From Botrytis cinerea B05.10 (taxonomy: Eukaryota > Ascomycota > Leotiomycetes > Helotiales > Sclerotiniaceae): a DNA stretch of 64,000 nucleotides. Both the position numbers and the translations under genes were made by a program. Location: assembly GCF_000143535.2 (NCBI RefSeq), contig NC_037322.1, positions 1,240,001 to 1,304,000 of the forward strand, written 5' to 3'. Positions 21,801 through 33,900 of this stretch are shown here, piece after piece (the first letter of the stretch is position 1; each line of letters opens with the position of its first letter). A model generated the notes under the pieces. It searched no databases, was not told the DNA's origin, and was given only the letters and a program-made list of their open reading frames with translations.

Positions 21801-23980
21801 CCACAGAACCCCCAAAAGAAAGTGAGATGAACAAAAGTAAAGCGGGGAAGAAACCAAAGCCAAGAAGTGGGAAGAGATCTTGGAAGAAGCTTACTTGAAC
21901 GGCGAGACGAGGCGCAGGTGTCAAAATAAAATGAAAAAGATCGTAAAGATGACAGCAGCCAATACAAAGAGTAATAATATAGCCCTATCAAAGGTGCCTT
22001 GGTAGTATTGGTATCGTACGTATCCAAATCAGATACTCCGTGACCAAATAGGTAAAGTTCAAGTAACCCGACTTTCGCTGACGAAAAAAAAAGAAATAAA
22101 AGATAGAAGAGAAGGAATGACAAGAAGAATAATTAGAAACAATATAATCAGTGTTATGCGATGAATCTCAAATCCATCTATCTATTCATCTATTCATCTA
22201 TTCATTCGAAAAGGACAGGACAGGACAGAACAGAACAGGACCGGAAAAAGATAAAAAAAGAAAAAGAAGAAAAGATATACATCACCAACAACAAACCAGC
22301 GTTTTAACAACGAAGATTACCACTCCCACAAACCTTCCAAGTTCCAGCCGGACAAACAAGCAAAACTCAAATCGATCCATCCATAGATTCATTCATTCAT
22401 TCAGACTTCCCCTCCATTTCTCCGTCGAGAGCAAAAGTATCAGCGATCCCCACATCCATCCTAACACACCTCCCAAGGGTTGAAACTCCCCAAGTATCGT
22501 CAGATCAAGCCTGATACACGAAAGGTTCACGACCAATCCCGGTCTCGCTATTGTCAGATAGCAATTACTGAACCGCGCCACTCACCACGACGTTCCAATT
22601 CCAAGTAATGACGCTCCGCTGGCCCTCCGGGAGCCACTGCCGTGGAGGCAGAATAACCAGAGGTCCGATACCCTTACGATGCGATATATCAAGCACAGCA
22701 CAGCACAGCACAGGAAAAACAAATCCGCCTCTTATCCCTGAATTCTCCATTGGCCCTCCCCTTCCCTCCCACAGCAAATCTCCACACCCATCCAGCCAAA
22801 ACAACAACCCATCACATAGAGGCGTGCAAAAGTGCAAAAGTGCAAAAGATCTAAATCCTACCGACCCATACGTATACCCACCCAAGTGCATATAAGAAAT
22901 AGCTAAGCATTCGCCAATCTCCACGCCCAGACTTTTAGTACAACTCATATATGTGTAAGTGGTAAATACTCCTTTTCGATCCCCACTACCTCCTTGGGTG
23001 ATTCTTCCGGGTATTCCGTACCCCTATCAAAAACAATGATCGAAATCACCTCACATCTGTTAACTGGCACAAACAAACAAACAAACAAACAAACAAACAG
23101 ATAGATAGATAGATAGATAGATAAACAGACAGAAAGGTAGATATTACCAGGCAATCAATACAGTACAGCACTACCTACTCGAGTAAAATTGACCTCTAGC
23201 AACTCATCTAGAGACCAGAGACCAGACCAGGCCGGACCAGACTCACTTCCGAAACACTCATCCCACGCCCCAAAGCCACTACCCATCCATCTATCCATTA
23301 ATAGATTTCTACTTTCTGTACAGACCTCAAATCAAATTTACATGACATGCATGTCATCACACACCTACAAAAAATGTTTACATATGTCAACCTCTCCAAA
23401 TTCAATTCATCACAAATTCAACATCACTTCAACACTCAAAATTCAAGAATGAATCAAACTCTTAAAATATTGATGTATTCATTTATAATAATCGCTCGAA
23501 TGAGTGATATGAATACCTACTTCGAGTTAACGCAAAGGTTATTCAAGTCTGAGGATTTATTATCCATTACCCATCATCTCATCTCATCACATCTCGTATC
23601 GTTTCAACATCCCCCTACCCCGTCTCGTCTCATCTCATCTTGAGTCATCATCTATCAAACCCTCCTTCACCCAACCTCACTCACCAGCCAAAAAAAAAAA
23701 AGCTATTCACAAGAAGAAAAACTGTTATTAAAAACCCCCTAGCCTACCAACCACCCTCTCAAAAAGGAACGGACAGCTAAAAACGCCATTAAGTGATATA
23801 TCAATCACTCCACTTTCCATGTCTACTCTTGAAAATAACAAAAACACAAAGCTGTAGAAAGAACGTTTAAGCTGTTTTAATGTAAGTAAATCCCCGACCC
23901 AATGCTAACCAAGCTAATTTTCAAAAAATGCAAATACCAAAAAAAAAAAGAAACCCCACCGTATGCGATAATACAGTATT
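21801..23980. other. Intergenic, microsatellite-rich
   Basis: No supported gene. Contains ACAGG/ACAGA pentamers near 22213-22240, CATT/CATC runs, a compound AAAC/GATA array at 23068-23130 and CATCT repeats at 23575-23640. A minus-strand open frame at 22565-22948 has no recognisable domain. Confidence 0.5.
23068..23130. repeat. Compound microsatellite (AAAC)n(GATA)n
   Basis: Seven or so CAAA units followed directly by about six GATA units. Confidence 0.9.
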
Positions 23981-25422
23981 TTACAAAGCCATCATGGCCA
24001 CGACCGCCACAATACCTGCAAACAAACTGCCTTTGAGAACTCGTTCTTGATTTGCGACGAGGCTGTCTGCACTGCTTTTGCTGGTAGAAGTTGAGCCATC
24101 TCCTTGAGAAAATCCACTGCTGCCAGTTGAAGATGAACCACTGGATGATGAAGTTGCTGATCCCGAGCTAGAATCACTGCTGCTACTGCCATCGTCGGAA
24201 TGGTTATCTCCAACTCCTCCACCACCGGAACCCGTAAGCCCAGGAACTGTTGCGGCAGTGGAAGCGGCAGTTGAACCAGAAGCTGCTGCTGATTCTCCCG
24301 CGGTCATATTTGTTCCGGTAGCCAAAAGGGAAGAGAGGATAGTCGCATTTTTTGAGTCAATGACGGTATTGTTGGTTCCCAAAACACTGTTGTAATAGTA
24401 TGACTTTCCGGAATTGGTTCCTGGGGCAGACTTTGCGTTGTAACATGAAATGTCGACTGATTCGAAAGCGGCATAGTAGTACCCGTTGTTTTGAATATCC
24501 TCAGAATTCCAGTCAATTTCACCACCTGCCCAAGCGATAGTTCCAGCACCGTTACTTGCGAGACCACCGGGCCAAAGAGAAAGTTGGACTCTAGCAGGAG
24601 TTTGTGGGAAATTCCATTGGTTTGCGGTTGCATTCCAAGTATCTGCACGCTTCTTTGTACGTCCAACCTGTCCATCTACAAGCCAAGTAATCTCATCAGG
24701 AGTCCAATCGATTTCGTACTCGTGATAATTGGCATATGTATCGGAAAGGGTGATATTTAACTCATTGTCATCTTTTAACAGATTAGTATATTCTCGTGCA
24801 CTCCCGAGAGATTTACTCACAATTTGTAATACCCTGGAAGTAATAGTTAGACTGAGCAGTGGTCAATTCCGAACCAACAAATTCGTAATCGATTTCATCC
24901 TTAACGTCCGAGAAAAGGATAAAAGCCGTAATCACACCCTGACCTCTACTGGTCTTAAACTTTGCCTTCACATTTCCATACCACATATAAGTCGAAGATG
25001 CCATAACCGTTCCGACCGAGTTTGCCGACATCGTCAACAACACGTTGTCATTGTAGATGACTGGACTTCCACTGTAAACCCAATTTGACTTTGATGCATC
25101 ACCCAAGTATTTTGTGTTTGAAGTTATACCATCCATGCTCGTAAAGGTATATGAAGCGCTCTCGCAGACGGGTTCGGGAACGCAGGATTCGAGAGAGAAT
25201 GACATTCGAGGATCACAACCTCCTAGACAATATGCGCCAGTACCACACTCTCCATATTCTGCGATTGTTAGTTCAACCTTCTATACTTATCATACTTTTG
25301 AGAGCAGATAACTCACGAGAGCAACATGGAGTTTCTTCAGGACAATGACTGTCGAGACTGCAAGCAGCGAACGCCACTGAGGCTGAAGCCAGGACGGACA
25401 ATAATGTTGATTTTCCAACCAT
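23981..25422 (-). CDS. Crh-type GH16 chitin-glucan transglycosylase, GPI-anchored
   Basis: Three exons: 25317-25422, 24821-25258 and 23981-24771; 444 aa. The signal peptide ends near Ala19-Ala20. Residues 21-50 form a Cys-rich module (CSLDSHC...CCSQYGECG...YCLGGC) like the chitin-binding-type N-terminus of Utr2/Crh proteins. The GH16 catalytic signature is DEIDYEF at 156-162, with Glu157 as predicted nucleophile and Glu161 as acid/base. A Ser/Gly-rich linker and a hydrophobic end (LKGSLFAGIVAVVAMMAL) indicate GPI anchoring. Crh enzymes transfer chitin chains onto beta-1,6/1,3-glucan in the wall. Intron 2 is 49 bp with an ACTAATC branch point; its 3' site must be AAAG to give ITNYDNELNIT, an unusual acceptor. 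It follows the GH76 gene on the same strand. Confidence 0.94.
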
Positions 25423-27869
25423 TTTGTATGTATATGTATGTGTATGTATATGCAGAAGTCAAAAAAGAGAACCGCCCAAACTGATATCGAAGCGATTGGC
25501 GATATCGAGGGGTCTTGAGGTAGTACGAAATGTACGATGGACAGGGAAGATGAATATCAAAGGGCCACGATAAGAGTGTAAGGACAACGGCCGATTGTAG
25601 TTAAAATATCTCCGTATCGAGTGAATAAGGATGTGCTGGATGCGATTGAATTTCTTGATCGAAGATCGAGGAGTAAAATGATAGTCCCCCGCGAAATTCC
25701 AGAATGCCCAATTCTTTCCTTGTCCTGATGTGAAATCTGTTGGTCGACCGTTGTATGTGCGTTCAACTGCTCCTTCGTACAGTTCCTTCCCTTGAAATTC
25801 CTCCAAATGGAAAGATTATTAAATTGCTCTTGCTTACTTGGCAGATGTGGTGTAATGAGAAAATGGATTCCCAAGCGAGTGTGATTGGCCAGAAAAACGA
25901 CAATAGAGCAACAATGAGATTCCACGACGAATAACGAATGATGTCGTGCGTGCTTTTGATGATTCACCTACGTCTGAGAATAATGGATGAAGTTGGAGAA
26001 AGAAGTGGGAGAGGGGAGAAGTAAAGGGAGAAATATGTATTTGAATGGGGAAGACAAGCTTAAGGAGGACAAGACCCGGAAAAGAGGGTCTAGGGTTATT
26101 TTCATCCATGCAATATAATCTCATGGAGCCTTTGGCTATTTAATCGACTAGTGCTCGACATTGTGGCTCGAGTTATTTTGACAGACTGCAGAGTGCTAGA
26201 GATGGACAAGACGGCCGGGTTGGATTTACATGTATTAACGGATTTGGTATTAGTTTTGGATGTTTTTGATCAGGTTTTCGCTTCATTCAAGACTTGAATT
26301 GAAAGCCTCCAACATCAAGACGTACGACTCAACACTCAAGAACTCACTCCATCTATACCAAGCGTAACCGCCACGGAAATTCTCAATTGCAAAGACGCTT
26401 TCGACCAATTATCCCTCATATACTTAACGCCCTGAGCTTCCTTCCTTCACCCGAGGTTCTCAATTCTCCCCAAGGGCAGACAGTCCATCCATCCATCCCT
26501 CTAGACCACAATCCCAATTCACCCTAACTCGATGGGCATATCCTCCGCACCGTCCCGACTAGTCACCACTAGGAGATTTCTATTTTGCGAAAGAGTGGGC
26601 TTACAGCTCGTAGGATCATTTAGCATGACCACTGTGGAGTATTCACATGATGCCACTTACGGCAGTGCCAATCAAAACACGGCGAAATATGGAGAATCTC
26701 GTACTCGACATGCATGCACTGGAGGAGGGAGGCAAATAATGAAGAAGCAAACACAGACTTGCACAATCGGGGCGATTACCTATTGGTAGTGGTTGCGGAT
26801 CGGGTGGAAGGACAAGCCAATACAAGGTGAGTCCTGTGTGAATCACTCTGTGGCCATGAAGGCGAGGAAGGGAATACGAAGGAGGTTTGGAAATAGTGTG
26901 CTGATGGGTTGATAGCTGTATGAGTAAGGTCACTAATCAGTCGTAGACACCTCTCGTATTTGAATCCAGAGATCTATTTGTGAAATGATTGACGGTAGAA
27001 TGACAGAACCACATAACGTGAAACCTTGGAGAAAGTTACTTGTTAGCTTTAAATCTGATTCATGATTCACAATTTGGCATATTATACACATAACTCACAT
27101 ACATTACGCAATTACACTTTTCCCCCCGTCTACTCCACTCAAATTCCGGGGAGAATCTTTTCTTTTGATTTGGTGACTTACATTTGAAGCGCTTAACCTT
27201 ATTAGTAGTCTGAAACCCCTGAAAATCCCTCCCCACGAGATCGATCACGAAGGAAGAAGAAGAAAATATGTGGACACGTTGGAATTGTTCACGCGTCTAG
27301 CATTGTGTATTTATATATCTTCAATCCTGCTGGGGAAATGATCTTCTTGTCGTATCACATCACGTGTTGGACAGCAAAGTGACTACAGATAATTTATGTG
27401 TGGTATTTTGATAACGTGAGGTGTACTTAGTAAACGATGATTTCCCTGAGAAATACAGTGCTCTCAATCCAAGACATCGACTTGGTACTTCCTTACACAC
27501 AACGACAATATCCCATCAAAGTATCATGACCTGTGTACATCCACCCAACAATCCATTCGTACCTCTACATCAATACAGCAATACACAAACACACCACGAC
27601 ACAGATACACAGCCGTCATTCCCTGCCCCTCAATCTGATCTACACATCATACTACCCACCAAGCTAGCTAATTCGCAACGAACTAACAACACGGCACGGC
27701 GCGACACGCAATTTATCGTCCCGACTTGTACGCTCACTCTATTTACTATACTACATACTTTATGTAGTCAGATGAGCATGAGATGCAAGATGGGATGTGA
27801 TAAATTGAGATGCGATGTGATGAAATGAGACTAGGTCAGGAACCCGCGAATGTTCCTGGATGATACATA

Positions 27870-27894
27870 TATACATACATACATACATACATAC
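27870..27894. repeat. (CATA)n microsatellite
   Basis: About six CATA units. Confidence 0.85.
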
Positions 27895-28840
27895 TTGGTT
27901 TGCGTCATCGGGATCAGTATGTGGGTAGATAAGTATCTATACATTGTGTAGTATAGTAGGTGTAGTAAAGTATACTGCAATATACCATCAAAACCTTAAA
28001 GATGCAGAACTTACACATACATGCCCACTACATACATATATACACACGTACATATTTATATCTATGTATATCTACATTCCTCCACATATCTGTACATATC
28101 CCACAAATCCAACCCATCCCATGCCAACGAGACAGCTAAGCCTTACCTTTAAATATATATATCCACATCCACATCCACATCCAACCTAATCCAATCCAAT
28201 CCAATCCCACCAAACAAATTCCCAAATCCTCACACAAACCTACGTAGCACATAAACGAACATCCTCTGATAATCTCAAGGTAAGACGAGATTAGGCTCGC
28301 CTCGACTAGATGATGTTATACCATATATGTGTGTGGGTGTGTGTATGTAGCACTATCTCTTTTCCAATCTTACCATCTCACGATGATTAATCGTCGACAA
28401 TCTACCAAGTTCATTCATCCCATCTTTTCAGAGAGAGGGAGAGAGAGAGAGATTTCAGAAGTCCAATATCTTTCTGTTCCAGTGAGTATCATCTATTCAT
28501 ACACACACACACACACCCGCATCAAATCTCCCAAACAATAGTTTCATTCCACTTCAAACCTAACTCATCTCATCTCACACCAAAAGACAGTAAACCCAAG
28601 CCTACATTGCAAGCTAACCTTGATACACACAAATAAATATACACGAAAACCCCTTTTCAAATTTTACTCTTCCGAATGAGTACCCATCCCATAGTCATAT
28701 CCTGCCCCTCTATGATTACAATTTCCAGTCTTCCAATCTTCCAATCTTCAATCTTTCATCTCTTCATTCCATTCCATTCTTACCTCATACCTCACATCCC
28801 ATCCATTGCATCCATTGCATCCACACATCCCCCTATTCGC

Positions 28841-28892
28841 TACCTACCTACCTACCTACCTACCTACCTACCTACCTACCTACCTACCTACC
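28841..28892. repeat. (TACC)13 microsatellite
   Basis: Thirteen perfect TACC units followed by TACT. Confidence 0.95.
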
Positions 28893-29778
28893 TACTCTAT
28901 ACCACAACCCTATCCAATCCCCCCTCCTCAATTCTTTCAAAGTTGAAACCCCGACAACCCCGATAGATCGATCGATCGACAAACAAAAAAACAAACAAAC
29001 ACGCACGCACGCAAGCAAGCAAAACGCCAAAAACACACCAAACACACAGAAAAAACTCTCTCCAGCCAAAAGAAACACCAACCCCTACCCCAAGAAACGA
29101 AAGACATCAAGTCAGCCATATCCAACTACGCGCTAAGCATGCACGTATAATATACTACGTGGATATTCTGTGAGTGTTCCGTTGTTCTTGTGGTTATCAT
29201 CCATGGTTATTTCCCGAGTCTTCAAGAAAAGGATAGGAGAAATGATAATAGGGGAAAGAAGAGGAAAGAGAGGGATGGAAGGGGATAGGAGATGAGATGA
29301 GATGAGATGGGATGAGCTCGCATTCAAACGCCCGAATGGTGATATAGAAACGCGCTTTTTTTTCCATCCATAATCCATCCACCATCCATCACCCATTCAT
29401 TCACGATTCACACGAGAAACCCACCAAGCCATCCCATCCCATCCCATCCCAACCCAATCCAAGCACAGCAGTCAAAGAACCAAGAAGAGAGAATCGCATG
29501 AAAACGGCATGTATTTAATGGAAAAATAAAACTTCCATGCATGCTTGTGCTTGTACATATAAAATAGGTAAGATATCTTTCTCCTCAAACCTCAAATATC
29601 AAACCGAATGATAAAACCAAGAGCCGAGCCGAGCTAATCCAATACCCAAGCCAACATCCTGTACTTCCTCCCGAAGCAATGTACCGAAAGAAATATTTTG
29701 AAGAAGAAGAAGAAAAAGAAGAAAAAGAAAAAATAAGTATGCCAAAAGCATCCCACCCGATCCCATCCAGCGCCCCCT

Positions 29779-30917
29779 TTATATCTTCCCGCCAAAATTA
29801 TCTTTGGCATACTGTTCGCAAGCCTAGATGGAAGGTAAGGAGTTTGGTTAGTCATGGATTGCTTAGTGTATTGATACTAGTCTCAATACTTCAACAAATA
29901 CATATACAAGACGAGTATTTTCCAAGACCAGATCTCCCAGATACAAAAAACCAAACAACAAGAAGAAATAAAAGCTTACCTTGGCGGGTTTTCCAACTTT
30001 CTGTCCAATAGCCTTCCACTTATTCGCCTCGTAATCCTTGATAGCCGCGAGCAAAGCCTGACTCTATTTGAGCATCAGCACGTACCATATGCATGATATG
30101 CTGCAAAGATAGAACGTACCTCATCTTCCGCGAATTCCGCGTAATGCATGTCCTAAAACTTTATTAGTCAATGTCATAACAATCACCCATACTACTTTCG
30201 TACTAGCGAGACCGATATCTGGGGAGAAAATGATGAGAATGAAAAGTATGTATTTACCTTGTACCAGTGCTTCTTAACACTTCCTTCAGTTCTTGCTGGG
30301 AAAGTCTAAAAACACCAATTTCACGTCTTAGCTTCGTCCCCAGGCTTTGTGTGACTTGACATGAAAAGTCTGTTTGGGTCACTCCAAAGCAGACTTTCAT
30401 CTTATCTCACCTTTGCAATATCCGCCCAGCTATTACCTGCATCCCTCATATTCTTCAACCTCTGCTCTTCAGCAGGTGTCCAAGGAGTATTGGTACGACT
30501 CTTCTTAGCAGGTGGTGCCACCGGCGAGGCCATATTGGGATCATCTAAACCCGCCGAAGAAGGTCCTGCAATAGATGAACCCGCCTGCATATTGAAAACC
30601 GATGTGTTCGTCGCCGTCGCGGGACCCGTGGCGCGTCTCTTGTTTCGCGAGCTTGCTGGCGAAGGAACCTCAGATTTGAGAGTAGACGTGTCGGTAGTCG
30701 GTGGATGATTATGTGAGAGTTGAAAGCTCGCGTTAGGGTCGATTTCTTGTCTATCTACACGCTTAGACATTGGATGGATGGTCGGGGGTGAGTGCGCGGG
30801 AAAGGTAAAGAATGCAGAGAAATCTTCGAGGTCGGGAAGGTTCGAGAAGTTTTTGGGTGGTTGTTGCGCGAGAGAGGTGTCGGAGGGAGCTACAGGCTCG
30901 CGTGTGGATTGGTTCAT
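29779..30917 (-). CDS. Myb/SANT-like DNA-binding protein with two repeats
   Basis: Five exons: 30411-30917, 30258-30305, 30120-30152, 29980-30063 and 29779-29823, all ending in complete codons; 238 aa. The N-terminal ~140 residues are Pro/Ser/Thr-rich and probably disordered, with a basic SRNKRRATG stretch. Repeat 1 (about 144-195) is PWTPAEEQRLKNMRDAGNSWADIAK then TFPARTEGSVKKHWYK, keeping three spaced Trp. Repeat 2 (about 197-236) is LLAAIKDYEANKWKAIGQKVG then ACEQYAKDNF, with the first Trp lost. This fits fungal two-repeat Myb-like nuclear proteins; target genes are unknown. Exons of 48 and 33 bp interrupt repeat 1. The last intron is 156 bp and has a purine-rich GAA tract. Confidence 0.88.
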
Positions 30918-33900
30918 AAGATCACCGTGTGAGGCTGGGGTATAGATACAAAGATACTTACGTTCTCACGAACTTGGGAACGTTTGATTGTAGTCAACAG
31001 GGCTGACATCCCTTTCTTTGCATATCTTGCCGAAGACCGTTGGAAGCGCTTGGCACCACTTCGGATCCTAGGACAACCTGTAAGGCGTCTGGGGAAGTGG
31101 AGATGTTAATGATATAGTCGATGGCCCATTCATCTAAATATTGTGTGACAAGCAAGTTTTTGTGTGAAGTTTGATGATGGGGAGTTTTGTTGTTATAGGT
31201 GTGATCTGATGACTAGAGGGGGGCGGCCACATCGAGACATTAAGTATCCTCGGTACATGTTCCAAGGACATGACATGTGGACAAGGAATAGAAGCCGGAA
31301 GAAACAATAATAAGTATGCCTGTCTACGATCGGGCCACGGTACATACACGATACCAACCGTCCTTGCAGTGACTTTGAGCGGCTGAAGTGCCAATCATAG
31401 CTCTATCGCACACACTGCAAGAGCCTGAGATGCACCTCCATAAATCTAAGTATTGGCCATGTATTAATATATATTCGTTAGCCCAAGCATACTTCTGGAT
31501 TTCTCATTTCCAGCGCGGCTTGCGAGGACGGAAAGTCAAGGGGAATGACTGGCTCGAATTGCAGAAAAAACAGGCTGACAAGTGGTGTGGATGAGGTGGG
31601 TGAGAAAATGAGCATACATGAGTGGTCATCATCCATGTATTTTCCCAGTGGAAAGATCGTCAGATCCACGTCTGCGTTTATTGCAAACTTTTGTGTTACC
31701 ACCAAATACCAGGGTCTGTAGAAGCCATCCCTAGATATAAAAGATGAGGAAACTCCAACTGCCCCCAAATGCTTTCGTCTTTCTCCGACGTTTTGGTTAC
31801 ACTGGGCAGGGGATGAACGTGGGTAGTTGGTGAAGAGGATGCAAAGTTAATTGCATTTCATAATTTTCCTTGCCCCCGGAGAGAAGTAAGTCATCGTGAT
31901 ACATTTTCTGCCGGCTTTTGCCTGGCTGCTTTGACTCAGCTCGATGTGCAGTAGTAAGATGCATGTAATGGTGGGAATATGAATTTCTTGATTGGAGGTT
32001 CATAAATGATGCTTGTCACGGCGAGATCTGAATGGTCGAAGAGCTGTCCTGTCGTTTAAAGCAGAACCGAAAGCTGCGGGGTATGCAACACTTAGCACAA
32101 TATCCCATACATCTCGCAATCTACCTAGTCCAGAAGCATATCAACAAATGAAATTATCATCTTGGAGATTATCGATTGATCCACTCTCTTGCCAATGTGC
32201 CATGGTTGTCTCTGTACGCATTCCTGTAATCGACGTATTAATCAATATTGCTTTCCAGCTAGAAGATGCGTGATGGAATATATCTCAGATCCGCGAAAAT
32301 ATCCCAGTAATCACTGTTCTCGTATCAACACCTTGAAATCCAAGCGGTGTATAGAGGATTCAAGTTCTAGACGAGGCTATCGCACTTTCGCCCTTCTCAT
32401 CAAGATCTTGGCTTGAGTTGTTGTCACTATTTGATCAATATGAATTGGCTCGTCACCATTCGTGGAACCTCCCCTATTTAATTCTGTTCCCCTCTAGGTT
32501 GGTTTCCGTCCCTTTATTAATTGAAAATCCATGTGCAGGTCCATGCGTGTACGAGGCATCATGTTGGCAATGTTTGGTTAATCTGACAGCATTGTGCATC
32601 TTCAATCCTTTGACCTCAATTACATATATCTCCGTAGGTACAGTACAAGGAATGACCTTAGGGTTACTTTGATAATGCAATCAAAGAGTGGAGCCAAGGG
32701 AGACGGCGCAAAGAGCTCGCTGTGAATGGTAGAAATGTTTGCTATCAACTGCAAGGCGTTCCCGATGATTCGAAATTGGCGTTGCTTCGCCGCAGCCCGC
32801 ACTAGGCATTCGCCGACATATAATTCGAATTTTCAATGCAAAATGAATTGAAAAGCGGTACATGGACTCGATGGACACTTCCGTGCCGGGCATTGGATAA
32901 TAGACGGGATCCTCGGGCCGTGATTGGAAAAGCGTGGTTGGGATTCTTATACCCAACAACTGAATCGTGGACCCGGCCGTTTGGATTGTCCGTAGAGATG
33001 TGCGAAGTCTGATTTTGGGTTTGGGCTCTTGAGATAAAAAAAGCGTCGGACTAGAGCAAACAAACAATTTTAGCTTCATGTGTTTGTTTCAAGGGGATCT
33101 GTGAGGGGATCCAGAGCGGACAGGTGTTACTTATTGAGGAAAACCTTGAGGTGGTGGTTTCCCGTTAAAACGGCTTTTTACGCTTGTTTTGTTTGATGTT
33201 CCAAGGTAACAGCCCCTTAGGTTCCTCCGAAGTTTGAGATGATGAATGCCATTAGTTTGTTTCTCCATAAAACAAGGGGACTCGTGACTGTTTCCTTCTT
33301 AACGGCTATATTATGGCAGTCAAGCAACTATGCCTCGTGAGCAATGAACTGTAGTGAGACTGTCAATTTGATGAATACCTCCGGATACATGCATGATCTT
33401 GGCTAACCATAGTGACGGCGTGTGAATCCTGGCGTATCTGCACCTGGCCATGGTTGTAAACTTATGGAATAATACTCGGAGGAAAGGTCTGCCGGCCACT
33501 CACATCCGGCCATCGTCTGGATTTCCATCAACATCACTATTGGAATCCGAGAGAGAAGAAGAGGAGAAAGGTTTGCATAATCACGTGTGTAGCACGTGAC
33601 ACATCTCACAGAGTTCTCATGCACATATCCCATTGCAACATATACGATTTTGGCTGTCACTGTGATGCCGTCCATTTCAATGCTTTTTAAGTGATCCTTC
33701 GATCCGGATGGATGAAGTCCGAAAAGTTGGGGGCGAAAGAGGGAGGGAAGATAGAACAAGTTTCTACTTGTTCCATGGTGGAGATTTGCGGAGTAGAAAT
33801 GATGATAGGATTTAGAAAATCAAAACACAACATGTCTTCAAATGAACCTTAACCAACAAATCATTACATCTGAGAAGGTCGTGATCGCAGTACAACAGCG

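Larger units (their letters stand above)
25423..29778. other. Intergenic, 4.4 kb without a supported gene
   Basis: The first ~700 bases are upstream of the Crh gene. Open frames such as 26532-26789 (+) and 27421-27828 (+) lack recognisable domains and have skewed composition. From about 27850 the DNA is dominated by CATA, CACA, CATCC, TACC and AAAC repeats. A CACGTG core sits near 27362. Confidence 0.5.

Noticed and set aside
28841..28892. Regularly spaced short repeats considered as a CRISPR array
   Set aside because: Simple (TACC)n microsatellite without spacers, in eukaryotic sequence.
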